This document shows, piece by piece, positions 26,571 through 34,824 of a stretch of DNA of 64,000 nucleotides. The first letter of the stretch is position 1; the number at the start of each line of letters is the position of its first letter. Origin of the DNA: CAYONP01 sp964405335 (lineage in GTDB: Bacteria; Armatimonadota; UBA10988); assembly GCA_964405335.1 (NCBI GenBank), contig CAYONP010000018.1, forward strand, positions 1-64,000, given 5' to 3'. Made by a program: the position numbers and the translations under genes. The notes under the pieces were generated by a model. The model did not search any database, was not told the origin of the DNA, and worked only from the letters and a program-made list of their open reading frames with translations.

Positions 26571-28241
26571 TTAGTTGATGCCGTAGAACGCATCCCACAG
26601 CTCGTTCCACCGAGTCTCCTGGGCGAAGGCGAGCAGTTGGTAGCGGCTGCGCAGGTCGTTCCAGTCGCTCTGGTTGGGGCAGAAGATCGACAGCCCATGG
26701 CTGCGCGCCAGAGTGCTGCCGGTGTGCCGCTCGGCGATCACCGCGTCATCGAGCGCATCGCGCACCGCATCGCCGGCCGACGAGACGGCCGGGAGGTTGA
26801 TCCGCGCCTCAATCTCGTCGATGAAGCTGATGATGTCGCGATAGCCCTCATAGAGCGAGCTGCCGCCGCCATAGCGCTGCGCCGCGGTGCGCGCCGCGGC
26901 AATCTCGTTCTGCACCGCCGGCAGCGCATCCTCGAGCGCCTGCCCGAAGCCGTCGACCGCCGACCGCAATGTGTCGAGGAAGTTGGTGTCGAGCGCCGAC
27001 TGCGTGATCGACTCCCGCGCCCCGACCACGTCCGCCGTGCTGTTGACGATGTGCGTGGCAAAGGCGGTGGCGCTGGTCGCCGGGTTGTCGACCACGATGC
27101 GGAAGATCGAGTCGTAGGGATAGCCCTCACCGGGCGGCGACTCCTCGCTGCCGGTGATGTACTGGCAGGTATTGCGGACCTGGTAGGCGACCTCCATCAT
27201 CTGCATCAGCGAGCAGTCGATAGCCAGCACGTTGATGCACGCCGGCGCGCGCAGGGCGCCCGACAGTTCCTCGGTCTCGACGTTGCTCCCGGCGCCGAAG
27301 TTGGCCGAATCGTCGAACAGGATACCGCGGCCGACGGGGCCGGCGTTGTCGCGCGCGCGGTGGCGCCAGCCGGCACCGTGGTTCCACAGGTCGACCAGGT
27401 AGCGCTCGGCGGGATACTCGCGCATGGCCCAGTCGATGAACTCATGGAGCGTTGCCGGGTCGCCGGTGTCCAGCTCGCCGAGCGACTCGGCCTGGCCGCC
27501 CTCGGCGGGGGTCTGGGCCGAGGTCATGATCCGGTCGTCGGCGTCGGGCTCAATCTTGAACCGCCGCGTGTCGGTCCAGTTGCCGTTCGAGGTGTCGAAG
27601 CCGCGGATCCGGTCCATCAGCACGATGATCGCCACGTTGTCGCTGGCCGGCAGCATCTCCATCTCGTTGACGTCGTCGACGGCGAACGGCTCGAGGTCGT
27701 TGTCGGCGTTCATGTAGACAATCAGAGTCCAGTCGTAGACCGGGGCGGGCAGGGTCGGGTCACGCTCGTCGCAGTTATCCTCGCCGGGGTCGCCGGTGCT
27801 GGCGCCGGCGAAGTTGCGCGTGCTGTCGGCGTCGGCGGCGACGGTCACGTCGGCGCTCTGGCGCTCGACCTGCAGGCGGTAGCTGCCCGGTGGCACATCG
27901 CCGAAGACGTAGCGACCCTCGCCGTTGGTCGTCGTCCGGGCGCGGCCGACCTCGGCCTGGCGGCTGGTCGGCAGCAGGCGGAGCAGCGTCACTACCACGT
28001 CGGCCACCGTGTCACCGTCGAGATCGGTGACCGTCCCGCGCAGCCGCCCGGTGCCCGCGGTGCGGCTGTCGACGCCCGGCTGGACGCCCGCCGCGGCGAA
28101 ATCGAAGTTGGTGTCGACGCCGGTGCCGCCGCCCCCGCCTCCGCCGCCGTTGTCGGTGCTGGTGCTGCACCCGCCCAGGGCCGTGAACATCGCCAGCACC
28201 GCGCACACGGTCCAGCGCATGAGGCTGCGTCGTCGCTGCAT
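26571..28241 (-). CDS. Secreted lipoprotein, clostripain-family (C11) peptidase-like, nucleophile altered
   Basis: This 556-residue protein starts at ATG 28241 behind GGGAG. It has a lipoprotein signal ending at LGGC, a Gly-run linker, a carboxypeptidase-regulatory-like beta domain (GRLRGTVTDLDGD to VPPGSYRLQVE, about residues 60-135) and a C11 peptidase-like domain (about 165-540) opening with WTLIVYMNADNDLEPFA. The catalytic His is present (LWNHGAGW, His288). Where family members have D-A-C-L-M, this protein has D-C-S-L-M at 342-346, so Ser344 stands in the nucleophile position with a Cys one residue earlier. It lies beside a CHAT protease gene; both belong to clan CD. It may be inactive or shifted in mechanism. 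Confidence 0.85.
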   Translation of the reverse strand: MQRRRSLMRWTVCAVLAMFTALGGCSTSTDNGGGGGGGGTGVDTNFDFAAAGVQPGVDSRTAGTGRLRGTVTDLDGDTVADVVVTLLRLLPTSRQAEVGRARTTTNGEGRYVFGDVPPGSYRLQVERQSADVTVAADADSTRNFAGASTGDPGEDNCDERDPTLPAPVYDWTLIVYMNADNDLEPFAVDDVNEMEMLPASDNVAIIVLMDRIRGFDTSNGNWTDTRRFKIEPDADDRIMTSAQTPAEGGQAESLGELDTGDPATLHEFIDWAMREYPAERYLVDLWNHGAGWRHRARDNAGPVGRGILFDDSANFGAGSNVETEELSGALRAPACINVLAIDCSLMQMMEVAYQVRNTCQYITGSEESPPGEGYPYDSIFRIVVDNPATSATAFATHIVNSTADVVGARESITQSALDTNFLDTLRSAVDGFGQALEDALPAVQNEIAAARTAAQRYGGGSSLYEGYRDIISFIDEIEARINLPAVSSAGDAVRDALDDAVIAERHTGSTLARSHGLSIFCPNQSDWNDLRSRYQLLAFAQETRWNELWDAFYGIN

Positions 28242-28356
28242 CGTTGACTCCCTCACCGGTCTCGTCGCAAGGCGTCCAACGCCTATCTTAGCCCAGATCT
28301 TCAACCATGACGCCATTCGGCCGGCGGAGGTCAGCCCGCCGGCCGGCGCGCGCGGG

Positions 28357-30966
28357 TTACCCCGGTGCGCCGATGGCGACAAACCCGCCCCAGTAGAACG
28401 GATGCCCGGTCGCGTCGCGCACTTGCTGCTGCGCCGCGCGCAGCGCCGCCGCCGGGCCCAGGCCGCGGCGCAGGCCGGCCGACAGCTCGCGCATCAGCGC
28501 CGCGGTGGCCTGGTCGGGCACCGGCCAGAGGGTCGCCACCACGCAGCGCGAGCCGGCATAGAGCAGCGCCCGCGCCAGGCCGACCAGTTCGCCCGCGGCG
28601 ACGCCGTGCTGCCGGCCTGTCTCGCAGCCGGCGAGGGTGACCAGGTCGGCCCGCAGCCGCGCACCGTAGAGGTCGAGCGCGGTCAGGCGCTGCCCTTCGG
28701 CCAGGCGGAGCGCGCTGAACAACGGGCTCTCGGTCCGGAACTCGGCATGGCCGGCGAAGTGGACCATCGCCGCGGCCGGCGCCGCCGCCAGCACCGCCTC
28801 GCGCGTGGCCGCCGGACCGCTCAGCCGTGCCGCGCCTTCGCCCAGCGCGGCCAGCTCGCCGGCCACCGCCGCGAGCCGGCTATCCTCACCGCCGACGGCG
28901 ACGGTGCCCAGGCCCCGGCCGACCGGCCGCGCCGCGAGGCGGACCAGCGACGAGGCGCTCGGCGCCAACGCGGTGTCGAGCCGCGCCACGAGCGGCTCGA
29001 GGCCGTCGTCGAGCACGGCCGGCGGAATCTCCCACAACCGCCCGTGCGGCGCGATGACCAGCGACTCGGCGCCGTCAAGCCAATCCTCGAACGGGCCGAG
29101 CAGCAGGCCGCACAGCTCGCGGCCGTCAACCCCGGCGCCGAGGCGCAGGCCCGGCAGCAGCCGCGGCAGCAGCGCGGCCGGCGCGCCGCCGAGCATCTGC
29201 AGGCCGGCGTGAAAGCGATCGAGCAGCCGACCGGCGACGCGCATCGCGCCGGCCAGCCGCGCCGCCCGCAATTGGCCGCCGAAGGCGGCGACCAGACAGA
29301 GATCGTCACCGACGGCATAGCATTCGAGGAACAGCGCCCGCGGGCCGAGCAGCGCCGCCAGCCGCTCGGCGTCGACCGGCTCGGGCACCAGGCCGCGGAG
29401 CAGGGCGGCGTCGGGCGCCAGTTGCGCCAGTTGCAGGTGCAGGGCGGTCAGCTCGCCGCGGGCGGCAATCAGCCGCTCGCGCCAGGCCTCATAGCGCGCG
29501 CGATCGGTGCGGATGCCGTCGGCCTCGGCGAGCAGCTCGTTGACCCGCGCCGCGGCGGCCTGCTCGGCCGCCTGCCAGCCCGGCTCGGCGTCGACCGGCA
29601 GCAACTGCTCCTCGCCGACCGAGGCGATCAGCGCCCGCGCCTTGGCGCGCTGCATCAGCTCCAGCGCCTCGGCGGCGGAGCCGCGCTCGATCAGGATGGC
29701 CAGCACCGCGCCGTACAGCTCGGTCTGGTCGACGGCGACGTCGAACCGGTGGCGCAGCAAGTCGTGCCGCACGCCGGCGCCGAGCCGCTCGAGCGCCTCG
29801 ACCGCGCGACGGCCGCAGCGCAGGGCCTCGTCCTGGTCGCCCTGCTGCTCGGCCAGGCGCATGAGCAGCCGCCAGGCGCGCTGGTGCAGGTCGGCCAGCG
29901 GCTCGGGCACCTGGTCAATCACGCCGTGGCAGCACATCTTGACCACCGCGGCGTTGCCAATGGCCAGTCCCAGCTCGGCCAGCAGTAGGTCGGCGGCGGC
30001 GGCCTCGTGCGGTGTGCCGTCGCGGGCCATCTGCTGCCGCGCGTCGAGCAGCACCGCCTGCGCCGCGGCATGTTCGCCGCGGTCGAGCAGCAGCCGGGCC
30101 TGCAGCAGCTCGCTCTCGGCCTGGTCGCGCTCGGAACCGAGGTCGTGGTAGATGTCCGACGCGTCGCGCGCCGCGGCGATGGCTTCGTCGGTCCGGCCGG
30201 CCGAGGCGAGGGCAGCGGCGCGATTGAGCCGCAGCGCGGCGTGGTGATGGGTCCGCCCCGGCCCGAGCTCGGCCTCGGCGGCGTCGAATGAGCGCAGGGC
30301 GAGGTCTCGGTCGCCCAGGCGGCGGTAGATCTCGCCGACGTTGACCGCGATCTGTGCCGCCTCGGCCGGCAGGTCCGCCTGGCGCATCAAGGCCGCGGCG
30401 TCGCGGTAGAGGTCCAGCGCCTCCTGGTAGAGTCGCAGGCCCTCGGCCGCGGCGGCATCGATCCAACGGGCGCGTCCCGCCTCGGCCACCTGGCCGTGGG
30501 CGGCGAGCAGACCGCCGGCGGCACGCGCCTGCTCGCGCGCCTGGGCAAACCGGCCCAGGTCGGCCAGCAGGCTGGCGCGGTTGAGGTCGAGCCGCGCCTG
30601 TTCGAGCGGCGAGGCGTCCTCCTCGAAGGTCGGCCGCACGCCGTCGAGTAGGAACAGGGCCGCGGCGAAGCGCCCGCGCTCCTTTTCGAGCAGGCCCAGG
30701 TTGGCCCGGCAGCGCGCCGCCTCGAGTGACCGGCCCGCGCCGGCATGGAGCTCGGCGGCCGCCACGAGCATCGGTTCGGCCTCGCGCAGCCGTCCGACGG
30801 ACCAGCAGCAGAGGGCCAGCTCAACCAGCCCGGCGGCCTGCTCGGGTTCGCCGGCGAGGGCGGCGGCCAGGGCTTCGGCGCGGGCGAGGGCGGCGTCCAG
30901 CTCGCCTGGGCCGGCGTGTGAGAGTTCGGCGCAGGCGGCGCGCAGGGCGGCGAGTCGGTCGCTCAT
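28357..30966 (-). CDS. TPR-CHAT caspase-like protease
   Basis: This 869-residue cytoplasmic protein has a long array of tetratricopeptide-like helices (about residues 1-420), a helical connector, and a C-terminal CHAT domain (about 570-869) with the catalytic dyad His740 (VHFAGHAEF) and Cys781 (TLAGCETG). CHAT proteins are caspase/separase relatives cut loose by TPR-sensed signals; in type III-E CRISPR a TPR-CHAT enzyme cleaves a protein that restrains a sigma factor. Here its start overlaps the stop of the upstream small gene (ATGA), and an ECF sigma gene lies just beyond, so a protease-sigma circuit is plausible. No cas gene is in the window. Confidence 0.88.
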   Translation of the reverse strand: MSDRLAALRAACAELSHAGPGELDAALARAEALAAALAGEPEQAAGLVELALCCWSVGRLREAEPMLVAAAELHAGAGRSLEAARCRANLGLLEKERGRFAAALFLLDGVRPTFEEDASPLEQARLDLNRASLLADLGRFAQAREQARAAGGLLAAHGQVAEAGRARWIDAAAAEGLRLYQEALDLYRDAAALMRQADLPAEAAQIAVNVGEIYRRLGDRDLALRSFDAAEAELGPGRTHHHAALRLNRAAALASAGRTDEAIAAARDASDIYHDLGSERDQAESELLQARLLLDRGEHAAAQAVLLDARQQMARDGTPHEAAAADLLLAELGLAIGNAAVVKMCCHGVIDQVPEPLADLHQRAWRLLMRLAEQQGDQDEALRCGRRAVEALERLGAGVRHDLLRHRFDVAVDQTELYGAVLAILIERGSAAEALELMQRAKARALIASVGEEQLLPVDAEPGWQAAEQAAAARVNELLAEADGIRTDRARYEAWRERLIAARGELTALHLQLAQLAPDAALLRGLVPEPVDAERLAALLGPRALFLECYAVGDDLCLVAAFGGQLRAARLAGAMRVAGRLLDRFHAGLQMLGGAPAALLPRLLPGLRLGAGVDGRELCGLLLGPFEDWLDGAESLVIAPHGRLWEIPPAVLDDGLEPLVARLDTALAPSASSLVRLAARPVGRGLGTVAVGGEDSRLAAVAGELAALGEGAARLSGPAATREAVLAAAPAAAMVHFAGHAEFRTESPLFSALRLAEGQRLTALDLYGARLRADLVTLAGCETGRQHGVAAGELVGLARALLYAGSRCVVATLWPVPDQATAALMRELSAGLRRGLGPAAALRAAQQQVRDATGHPFYWGGFVAIGAPG

Positions 30967-31454
30967 GCGCCGACGCGGACGGCCTGGGTGAGCTCGAGTT
31001 CGGCGACGCGGAGTTCGTATTCGCCCGGCTCGACGGCGGAGAACTCGAACCGGCCGGTGGCATCGCTCAGGTCGCTGTCGACGGTCTGGTCGCCGCGGAG
31101 CAGCTCGACCTCGAAGCCCTCGGGCGATTCGAGCGCGGTGACGAAGACCTGGCCGTGCAGCGTGCCGTCACTGACGGTGTGCGCCAAGGCGGCCTGGTCG
31201 GCGCTGGAGACGGTGGCGGCGTCCGGGTCGCCGCGGGTAGTGACGGCCATGAGGGCCAACGGTGGCTGGGCCAGCGCGGAGCGGAACTCGACGGCGACCT
31301 CGGCCAGTCGGTCGAGCCACGACTGCCGTGCAGCGGCCGGTGGGACGGGCGCTCGGAGCTGCCGCGCCGCCCGAGCAACCAGTTCCGCGGGCGGCTGGGC
31401 TAGTGGTTCGGCTGCGAGGTAGGCGTCCAAGGTGGCATCATCCAACGGGGCCAT
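30963..31454 (-). CDS. Small anti-sigma/sensor-like protein with beta-sandwich C-terminus
   Basis: This 163-residue protein has a helical N-terminus (LDDATLDAYLAAEP, ARAARQLRAP) reminiscent of anti-sigma N-termini but without zinc-ligand Cys/His. A Pro/Ala-rich linker follows, then a C-terminal carboxypeptidase-regulatory/SdrD-B-like domain (LRGDQTVDSDLSDATGRFEF, VEPGEYELRVAEL, about residues 95-160). There is no signal peptide or membrane helix, so it acts in the cytoplasm. It is coupled to the TPR-CHAT gene (ATGA) and lies 80 nt after the ECF sigma gene. A role as the sigma restrainer and protease substrate is inference. Confidence 0.6.
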   Translation of the reverse strand: MAPLDDATLDAYLAAEPLAQPPAELVARAARQLRAPVPPAAARQSWLDRLAEVAVEFRSALAQPPLALMAVTTRGDPDAATVSSADQAALAHTVSDGTLHGQVFVTALESPEGFEVELLRGDQTVDSDLSDATGRFEFSAVEPGEYELRVAELELTQAVRVGA

Positions 31455-31534
31455 GAGCGAATTCCTGCACGTGCAACGGACTCTCGCCGGCTACGTCTCT
31501 GGACGTCCGCCGCGACGATTCGATTCCATCTCCC

Positions 31535-32128
31535 TCACGAATCCTCACCGAGCCAGCGGCTGACCTGCCGCCTCACCTGCTCACGCCCGCGGTGGATCCG
31601 CGTGGTGACGGTGTTCTTCGGGCAACCGAGCTGCTCGGCAATGGCCTCGTGCGAAAGGTCGCGATAATAGTACAACTCCAACGGGATGCGAAAGCGCTCG
31701 GGCAGCTCGGCCACCGCCCGCTGGACCAGATCGCGCGTCTCGGTGTCGACCACCACGCGCTCCAGGTCGGTCAGGTCGGGGAGCTGTTCGGCCAGCGGCG
31801 TCTCGTCGGCCTCGCCGGCGGCGTCGAGCGAGAGCACCTCCTCGGCCGCCGCGCCGCGACGGAAGTGGTCGACCACCACGCTGCGCACCAGCACCCGCAG
31901 GTAGGCCCGGAAGCCGGCCCGCTGCTGGTAGTTGCCGATCTGGTCGTGGAGCTTGATCCAGACCTCGACGAAGATCTCCTCGGCGTCCTCGCCGCTGCGG
32001 CCGTAGCGGCCGGCCAGGGCGTAGACAAACCGCGCGTAGCGCTGCAGCAGAGCCTCGCCGGCGGACTGGTCGCCGGCCCGGAAGGCGAGGGCGAGGTCCT
32101 CGTCCGACCATCGCTGGTAACGACTCAA
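31535..32128 (-). CDS. ECF-type RNA polymerase sigma factor
   Basis: This 197-residue sigma-70-family factor has region 2 (ALLQRYARFVYALAGRYGRSGEDAEEIFVEVWIKLHDQ, then FRAYLRVLVRSVVVDHFRR) and region 4 (LPERFRIPLELYYYRDLSHEAIAEQLGCPKNTVTTRIHRGREQV). Only a TTG start at 32128 precedes region 2 in frame; GGGGAGG lies about 10 nt upstream, which supports it. It heads a four-gene minus-strand group with the sensor-like protein, TPR-CHAT and the clostripain-like lipoprotein. The linker between regions 2 and 4 is unusually acidic and long (about 35 residues). Confidence 0.92.
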   Translation of the reverse strand: MSRYQRWSDEDLALAFRAGDQSAGEALLQRYARFVYALAGRYGRSGEDAEEIFVEVWIKLHDQIGNYQQRAGFRAYLRVLVRSVVVDHFRRGAAAEEVLSLDAAGEADETPLAEQLPDLTDLERVVVDTETRDLVQRAVAELPERFRIPLELYYYRDLSHEAIAEQLGCPKNTVTTRIHRGREQVRRQVSRWLGEDS

Positions 32129-32262
32129 TGCCTGCCTGCCTCCCCGGTGACGCGGCGCCGTGTCCGAGCGTCTACAATAGACCGTGACGCCGCGGTCTCC
32201 TCCCGACGCGGGCGGGAATGTCCGCCGGCGCGGCGGCGTCTATGCCCACGGAGAGCGAGCCG

Positions 32263-33165
32263 ATGCTCGGGGTCCGGTCGATCTGCCTGCTGCTCGCCCT
32301 GCCGCTCGCCGCGGCTGAGCCGCAGACCGCCGCGCTGCACCAGACCATTCGCGACGACGAGGGCCGGTTGCTGGCGGTGATCGACTGGCCCGGCCGGCAG
32401 CTCCGCGCCGTCGGCCGTGCCCGCGGCGCCCCCGGCGTGCCCACCTCACGACTCGAACGCGCCGCCGTGGCCGACGCCTATGCCAATCTCGCCGCCGCCG
32501 CGCGGGCCGCTCGGATCGATGCCGAGCGCACCGTCGACTCGCTGCTGGCCGAGCCGGGCGTGCCGCCCTATCTCAGCGCCTACATCCGCGGTGCCGCCGT
32601 CGGCGCGCTGCGCCGCGAGGCCGACGGATGGGTCGCCATCGACGCCTCGCTGCCGCTCTACGGCGTGCTCGAGGGTGACCTGCCGGCGCTCGGGCCCTAC
32701 CTCTACCGCCGCGACGACGTGTGGGCCGCCGAGGTCACGCCGGGGCCGGCGAGCGACGAGTTCACCGGCGTGCGCTTCGACGCCCGCGGGCTCGACCTGG
32801 CCGGCGGCTTCGCACCGACCGTGCGCGACGAGGATGGCCGGCTGGTCTGGCACATCGAGTGCGCCGAGCGCGAGCAGGTCGAGGCGGCGGGCGCGGTCGA
32901 GTATCGGCTGGCCGACCAGACGCCGGCCCAGCCGCGCGAGGGCGACCGGCCGCTGGTGGTGCGTCTCTTGCGGGTCAGCGGCGGCTGCGATATGGTTGTC
33001 TCGCTGGCCGACGGCGAGCGTCTGGCGCCGCGCCGGCTGGGCCGCGGCGGGTTGGTCTTCGCCAGCCTGGGCTGGGTGCGGACCATCACCCCCGTGTCGC
33101 CGTTCCGCGCCGCGGCGGTGATCGGCGGTGATGCGGACGCCGCGGACGACGGAGAAGGGCCATGA
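32263..33165 (+). CDS. Secreted LPP20-like protein (first of pair)
   Basis: This 300-residue exported protein has a signal peptide (VRSICLLLALPLAAAEP). Its central segment, GRARGAPGVP...LERAAVADAYANLAAAARAARIDAERTV, resembles the LPP20/FlgT-N fold, in which a conserved helix follows a G-x-A/G strand. The C-terminal half (TVRDEDGRLVWHIECAE onward) is not recognised. The ATG at 32263 follows a GGAG at a normal distance; an earlier ATG at 32242 would place extra residues before the signal. It overlaps the next gene (ATGATG) and shares its layout, suggesting a duplicated surface or envelope pair. Confidence 0.65.
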   Translation: MLGVRSICLLLALPLAAAEPQTAALHQTIRDDEGRLLAVIDWPGRQLRAVGRARGAPGVPTSRLERAAVADAYANLAAAARAARIDAERTVDSLLAEPGVPPYLSAYIRGAAVGALRREADGWVAIDASLPLYGVLEGDLPALGPYLYRRDDVWAAEVTPGPASDEFTGVRFDARGLDLAGGFAPTVRDEDGRLVWHIECAEREQVEAAGAVEYRLADQTPAQPREGDRPLVVRLLRVSGGCDMVVSLADGERLAPRRLGRGGLVFASLGWVRTITPVSPFRAAAVIGGDADAADDGEGP

Positions 33166-34109
33166 TGCGCTGGCTGTGGGTCGGGGTTCTCGTCGCGCTC
33201 GGCGCGGTCGGTGCCGATCGGCCGTCGCCGCTGGCGCCGTGCCAGCTCACGCGCGGCGAGAAGATCGAGTATGACTGGACGGCGGGGATCATCCGCGTGC
33301 GCGGCCGTGCGCCGTGGGACGGCGGCGACGACCGCGGCCGCGCGATGGCCCGCCGCGCCGCGGTGGTCGACGGTTACCGCAGCATCGGCGAGGCGATCCA
33401 GGGCGTCTGCGTGACGACCGACTTCCTCATCCGCGACGTGGCCGCCGGCGACAAGACCGTCAAGACCAAACTCGAGGCCTTTGTCCAGGGCGCGCGGGTG
33501 GTCGACGAGTGGGTCGAAGAGGGCACGCCGAAAGAGATCGTCGTGCTCCTCGAAGCGCCGCTGCTCGGCGCGGCGGGGCTCAGCGGGGCGGTGCTCCAGC
33601 AGGGCGAGCCGGCGCCGGTGCAGCCGCCGGCCGATCCGCCCGACCCGATCACACCGGTGACCATCGCGGTGACCGGGATCGTGATCGACGCGCGGCCGCC
33701 GGTCGACCGGACCGACGACTTCCCGCTGCTCACCCCGGCGCTGTTCCCGACGGTGACCGATGAGATGGGCGCGGTGCTGTATGGCCCCGAGCTGGTTGCC
33801 CCCGAGGTGCTCGAACGGCTCGGCGGCGCGCATTACTACGATGTGTCGCTCCCGGCCGGCGCCGATCCCGGCGGTACGGTCGACCTGGGCGAGGCGGTCG
33901 CGCGGATTGGCGACCAGCCGCTGTGGCTCCGCGCGATGACCGTCGGCGGGGCGACCAGCATGCTCTACCTGCCCGACGACGCGGCGGCCCGCCTGCGTGA
34001 GCTGCGCGACACGCCGATTGTCCGCGAGGGCCGCGTGATCATCCTCCGCCGCAACGTCCGCCCGCAAGACACCCCGCCCGAGCAGCCGCAGGCCGAGGCG
34101 GCGGAGTAG
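33162..34109 (+). CDS. Secreted LPP20-like protein (second of pair)
   Basis: This 315-residue exported protein has a signal peptide (WLWVGVLVALGAVGA) and an LPP20-like central part (GRAPWDGGDDRGRAMARRAAVVDGYRSIGEAIQGVCV, then VKTKLEAFVQGARVVDEW), the pattern of the preceding protein but longer. A Pro-rich linker (PAPVQPPADPPDPITP) leads to a C-terminal domain, TAVTGIVIDARPPV onward, that is found in flagellar or surface-associated LPP20 proteins. It could be an envelope scaffold; no enzymatic motif is seen. Confidence 0.65.
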   Translation: MMRWLWVGVLVALGAVGADRPSPLAPCQLTRGEKIEYDWTAGIIRVRGRAPWDGGDDRGRAMARRAAVVDGYRSIGEAIQGVCVTTDFLIRDVAAGDKTVKTKLEAFVQGARVVDEWVEEGTPKEIVVLLEAPLLGAAGLSGAVLQQGEPAPVQPPADPPDPITPVTIAVTGIVIDARPPVDRTDDFPLLTPALFPTVTDEMGAVLYGPELVAPEVLERLGGAHYYDVSLPAGADPGGTVDLGEAVARIGDQPLWLRAMTVGGATSMLYLPDDAAARLRELRDTPIVREGRVIILRRNVRPQDTPPEQPQAEAAE

Positions 34110-34270
34110 GAACGACGCGGGTTGGTGGTCCGTTTGGCGGACGCGGAGCGTGCGCTGTGGCCATCCCACTACGGGTCCAGGTGCAACACCTGCTGGACGG
34201 CCTGCCCGAGAGCCGGCTGCAGGCGGTATCCGTCGACAACGCCGACCAGTCCGGTGTGCTGACATACCTC

Positions 34271-34363
34271 GTAGGGGCAGGTCTCAGACTTGCCCGTCGT
34301 TGAGTTGCACCGCTCTGGAAGCGGGCTAGTCGGCGTCCGGGCGGGTCTGAGACCCGCCCCTAC
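34271..34363. repeat. Inverted pair of GTAGGGG hairpin elements
   Basis: GTAGGGGCAGGTCTCAGAC begins the left element (34271-34295). The right one (34339-34363) is its near reverse complement, ending GCCCCTAC. Each is itself a short hairpin (GGCAGGTCT/AGACTTGCC and GGGTCT/AGACCC). The two face each other across 43 bp, giving a 93-bp imperfect palindrome. Confidence 0.85.
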
Positions 34364-34452
34364 CGGTCCCTTCTGGGGCGATCGACGTTTCGCTTCGCCA
34401 GCACGGCCTGACTCGCGATCCATGGCAGTAGCCCAATGCGCGCGCATCGCCC

Positions 34453-34481
34453 TTGCCCCTGTTGCCGACTCGGCTTATAAT
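34453..34481 (+). promoter_or_regulatory. Promoter of the FmdB gene
   Basis: TTGCCC (34453-34458) and a perfect TATAAT (34476-34481) are separated by 17 bp, 43 nt before the ATG. A perfect -10 box is striking in such GC-rich DNA. A GGAGG ribosome-binding site follows at about 34512. Confidence 0.7.
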
Positions 34482-34523
34482 CTCAGGTTGCGCATTCTCA
34501 CCAGTCGCTTGGAGGTCTGATCG

Positions 34524-34820
34524 ATGCCGCTCTACGAGTTCAAGTGCCGGGACTGCGACCACAATTGGGAGGTCAAACTCGCCTACCGCGACCCCTACCC
34601 CGACTGCCCCGCGTGCGGCAGCGGCGAGGTGCGCAAGGTCTTCCACCCCGCCGCGCTGATCTTCAAGGGCAGTGGCTGGCATCAGAACGATTACGGCAAG
34701 CACGGCGCCAAGCCGGCCGCCGCCAGCAACGGCGCGAATGGCGAGAGCAAGCCGGCCGAAACCAAACCCGCGGCGACCGAGAAGCCGGCCGAAACCGCCG
34801 CCAAGTCGTCCGACACCTGA
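34524..34820 (+). CDS. FmdB-family zinc-ribbon protein
   Basis: This 98-residue protein has the FmdB/regulatory zinc ribbon: PLYEFKCRDCDHNWE with one CxxC, and DCPACGSGEVRKVFHPAALIFKGSGW with the other. The second half is a low-complexity Ala/Lys/Pro/Glu tail, common in this family. FmdB proteins are widespread and small and are thought to be regulators or metal-binding chaperones; no target is evident. A GGAGG site precedes the ATG. Confidence 0.9.
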   Translation: MPLYEFKCRDCDHNWEVKLAYRDPYPDCPACGSGEVRKVFHPAALIFKGSGWHQNDYGKHGAKPAAASNGANGESKPAETKPAATEKPAETAAKSSDT

Positions 34821-34824
34821 GGCC

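Larger units (their letters stand above)
34110..34523. other. 414-bp intergenic region with hairpin element and promoter
   Basis: No gene is supported. It holds a palindrome (AGGTGCAACACCT near 34180), the inverted pair of GTAGGGG elements (34271-34363), and a promoter at 34453-34481 for the FmdB gene. Confidence 0.7.

Noticed and set aside
28357..30966. Type III-E CRISPR (Craspase) locus
   Set aside because: A TPR-CHAT protease and an ECF sigma factor are present, but there is no gRAMP/Cas7-like effector, no cas1/2 and no array in the window.
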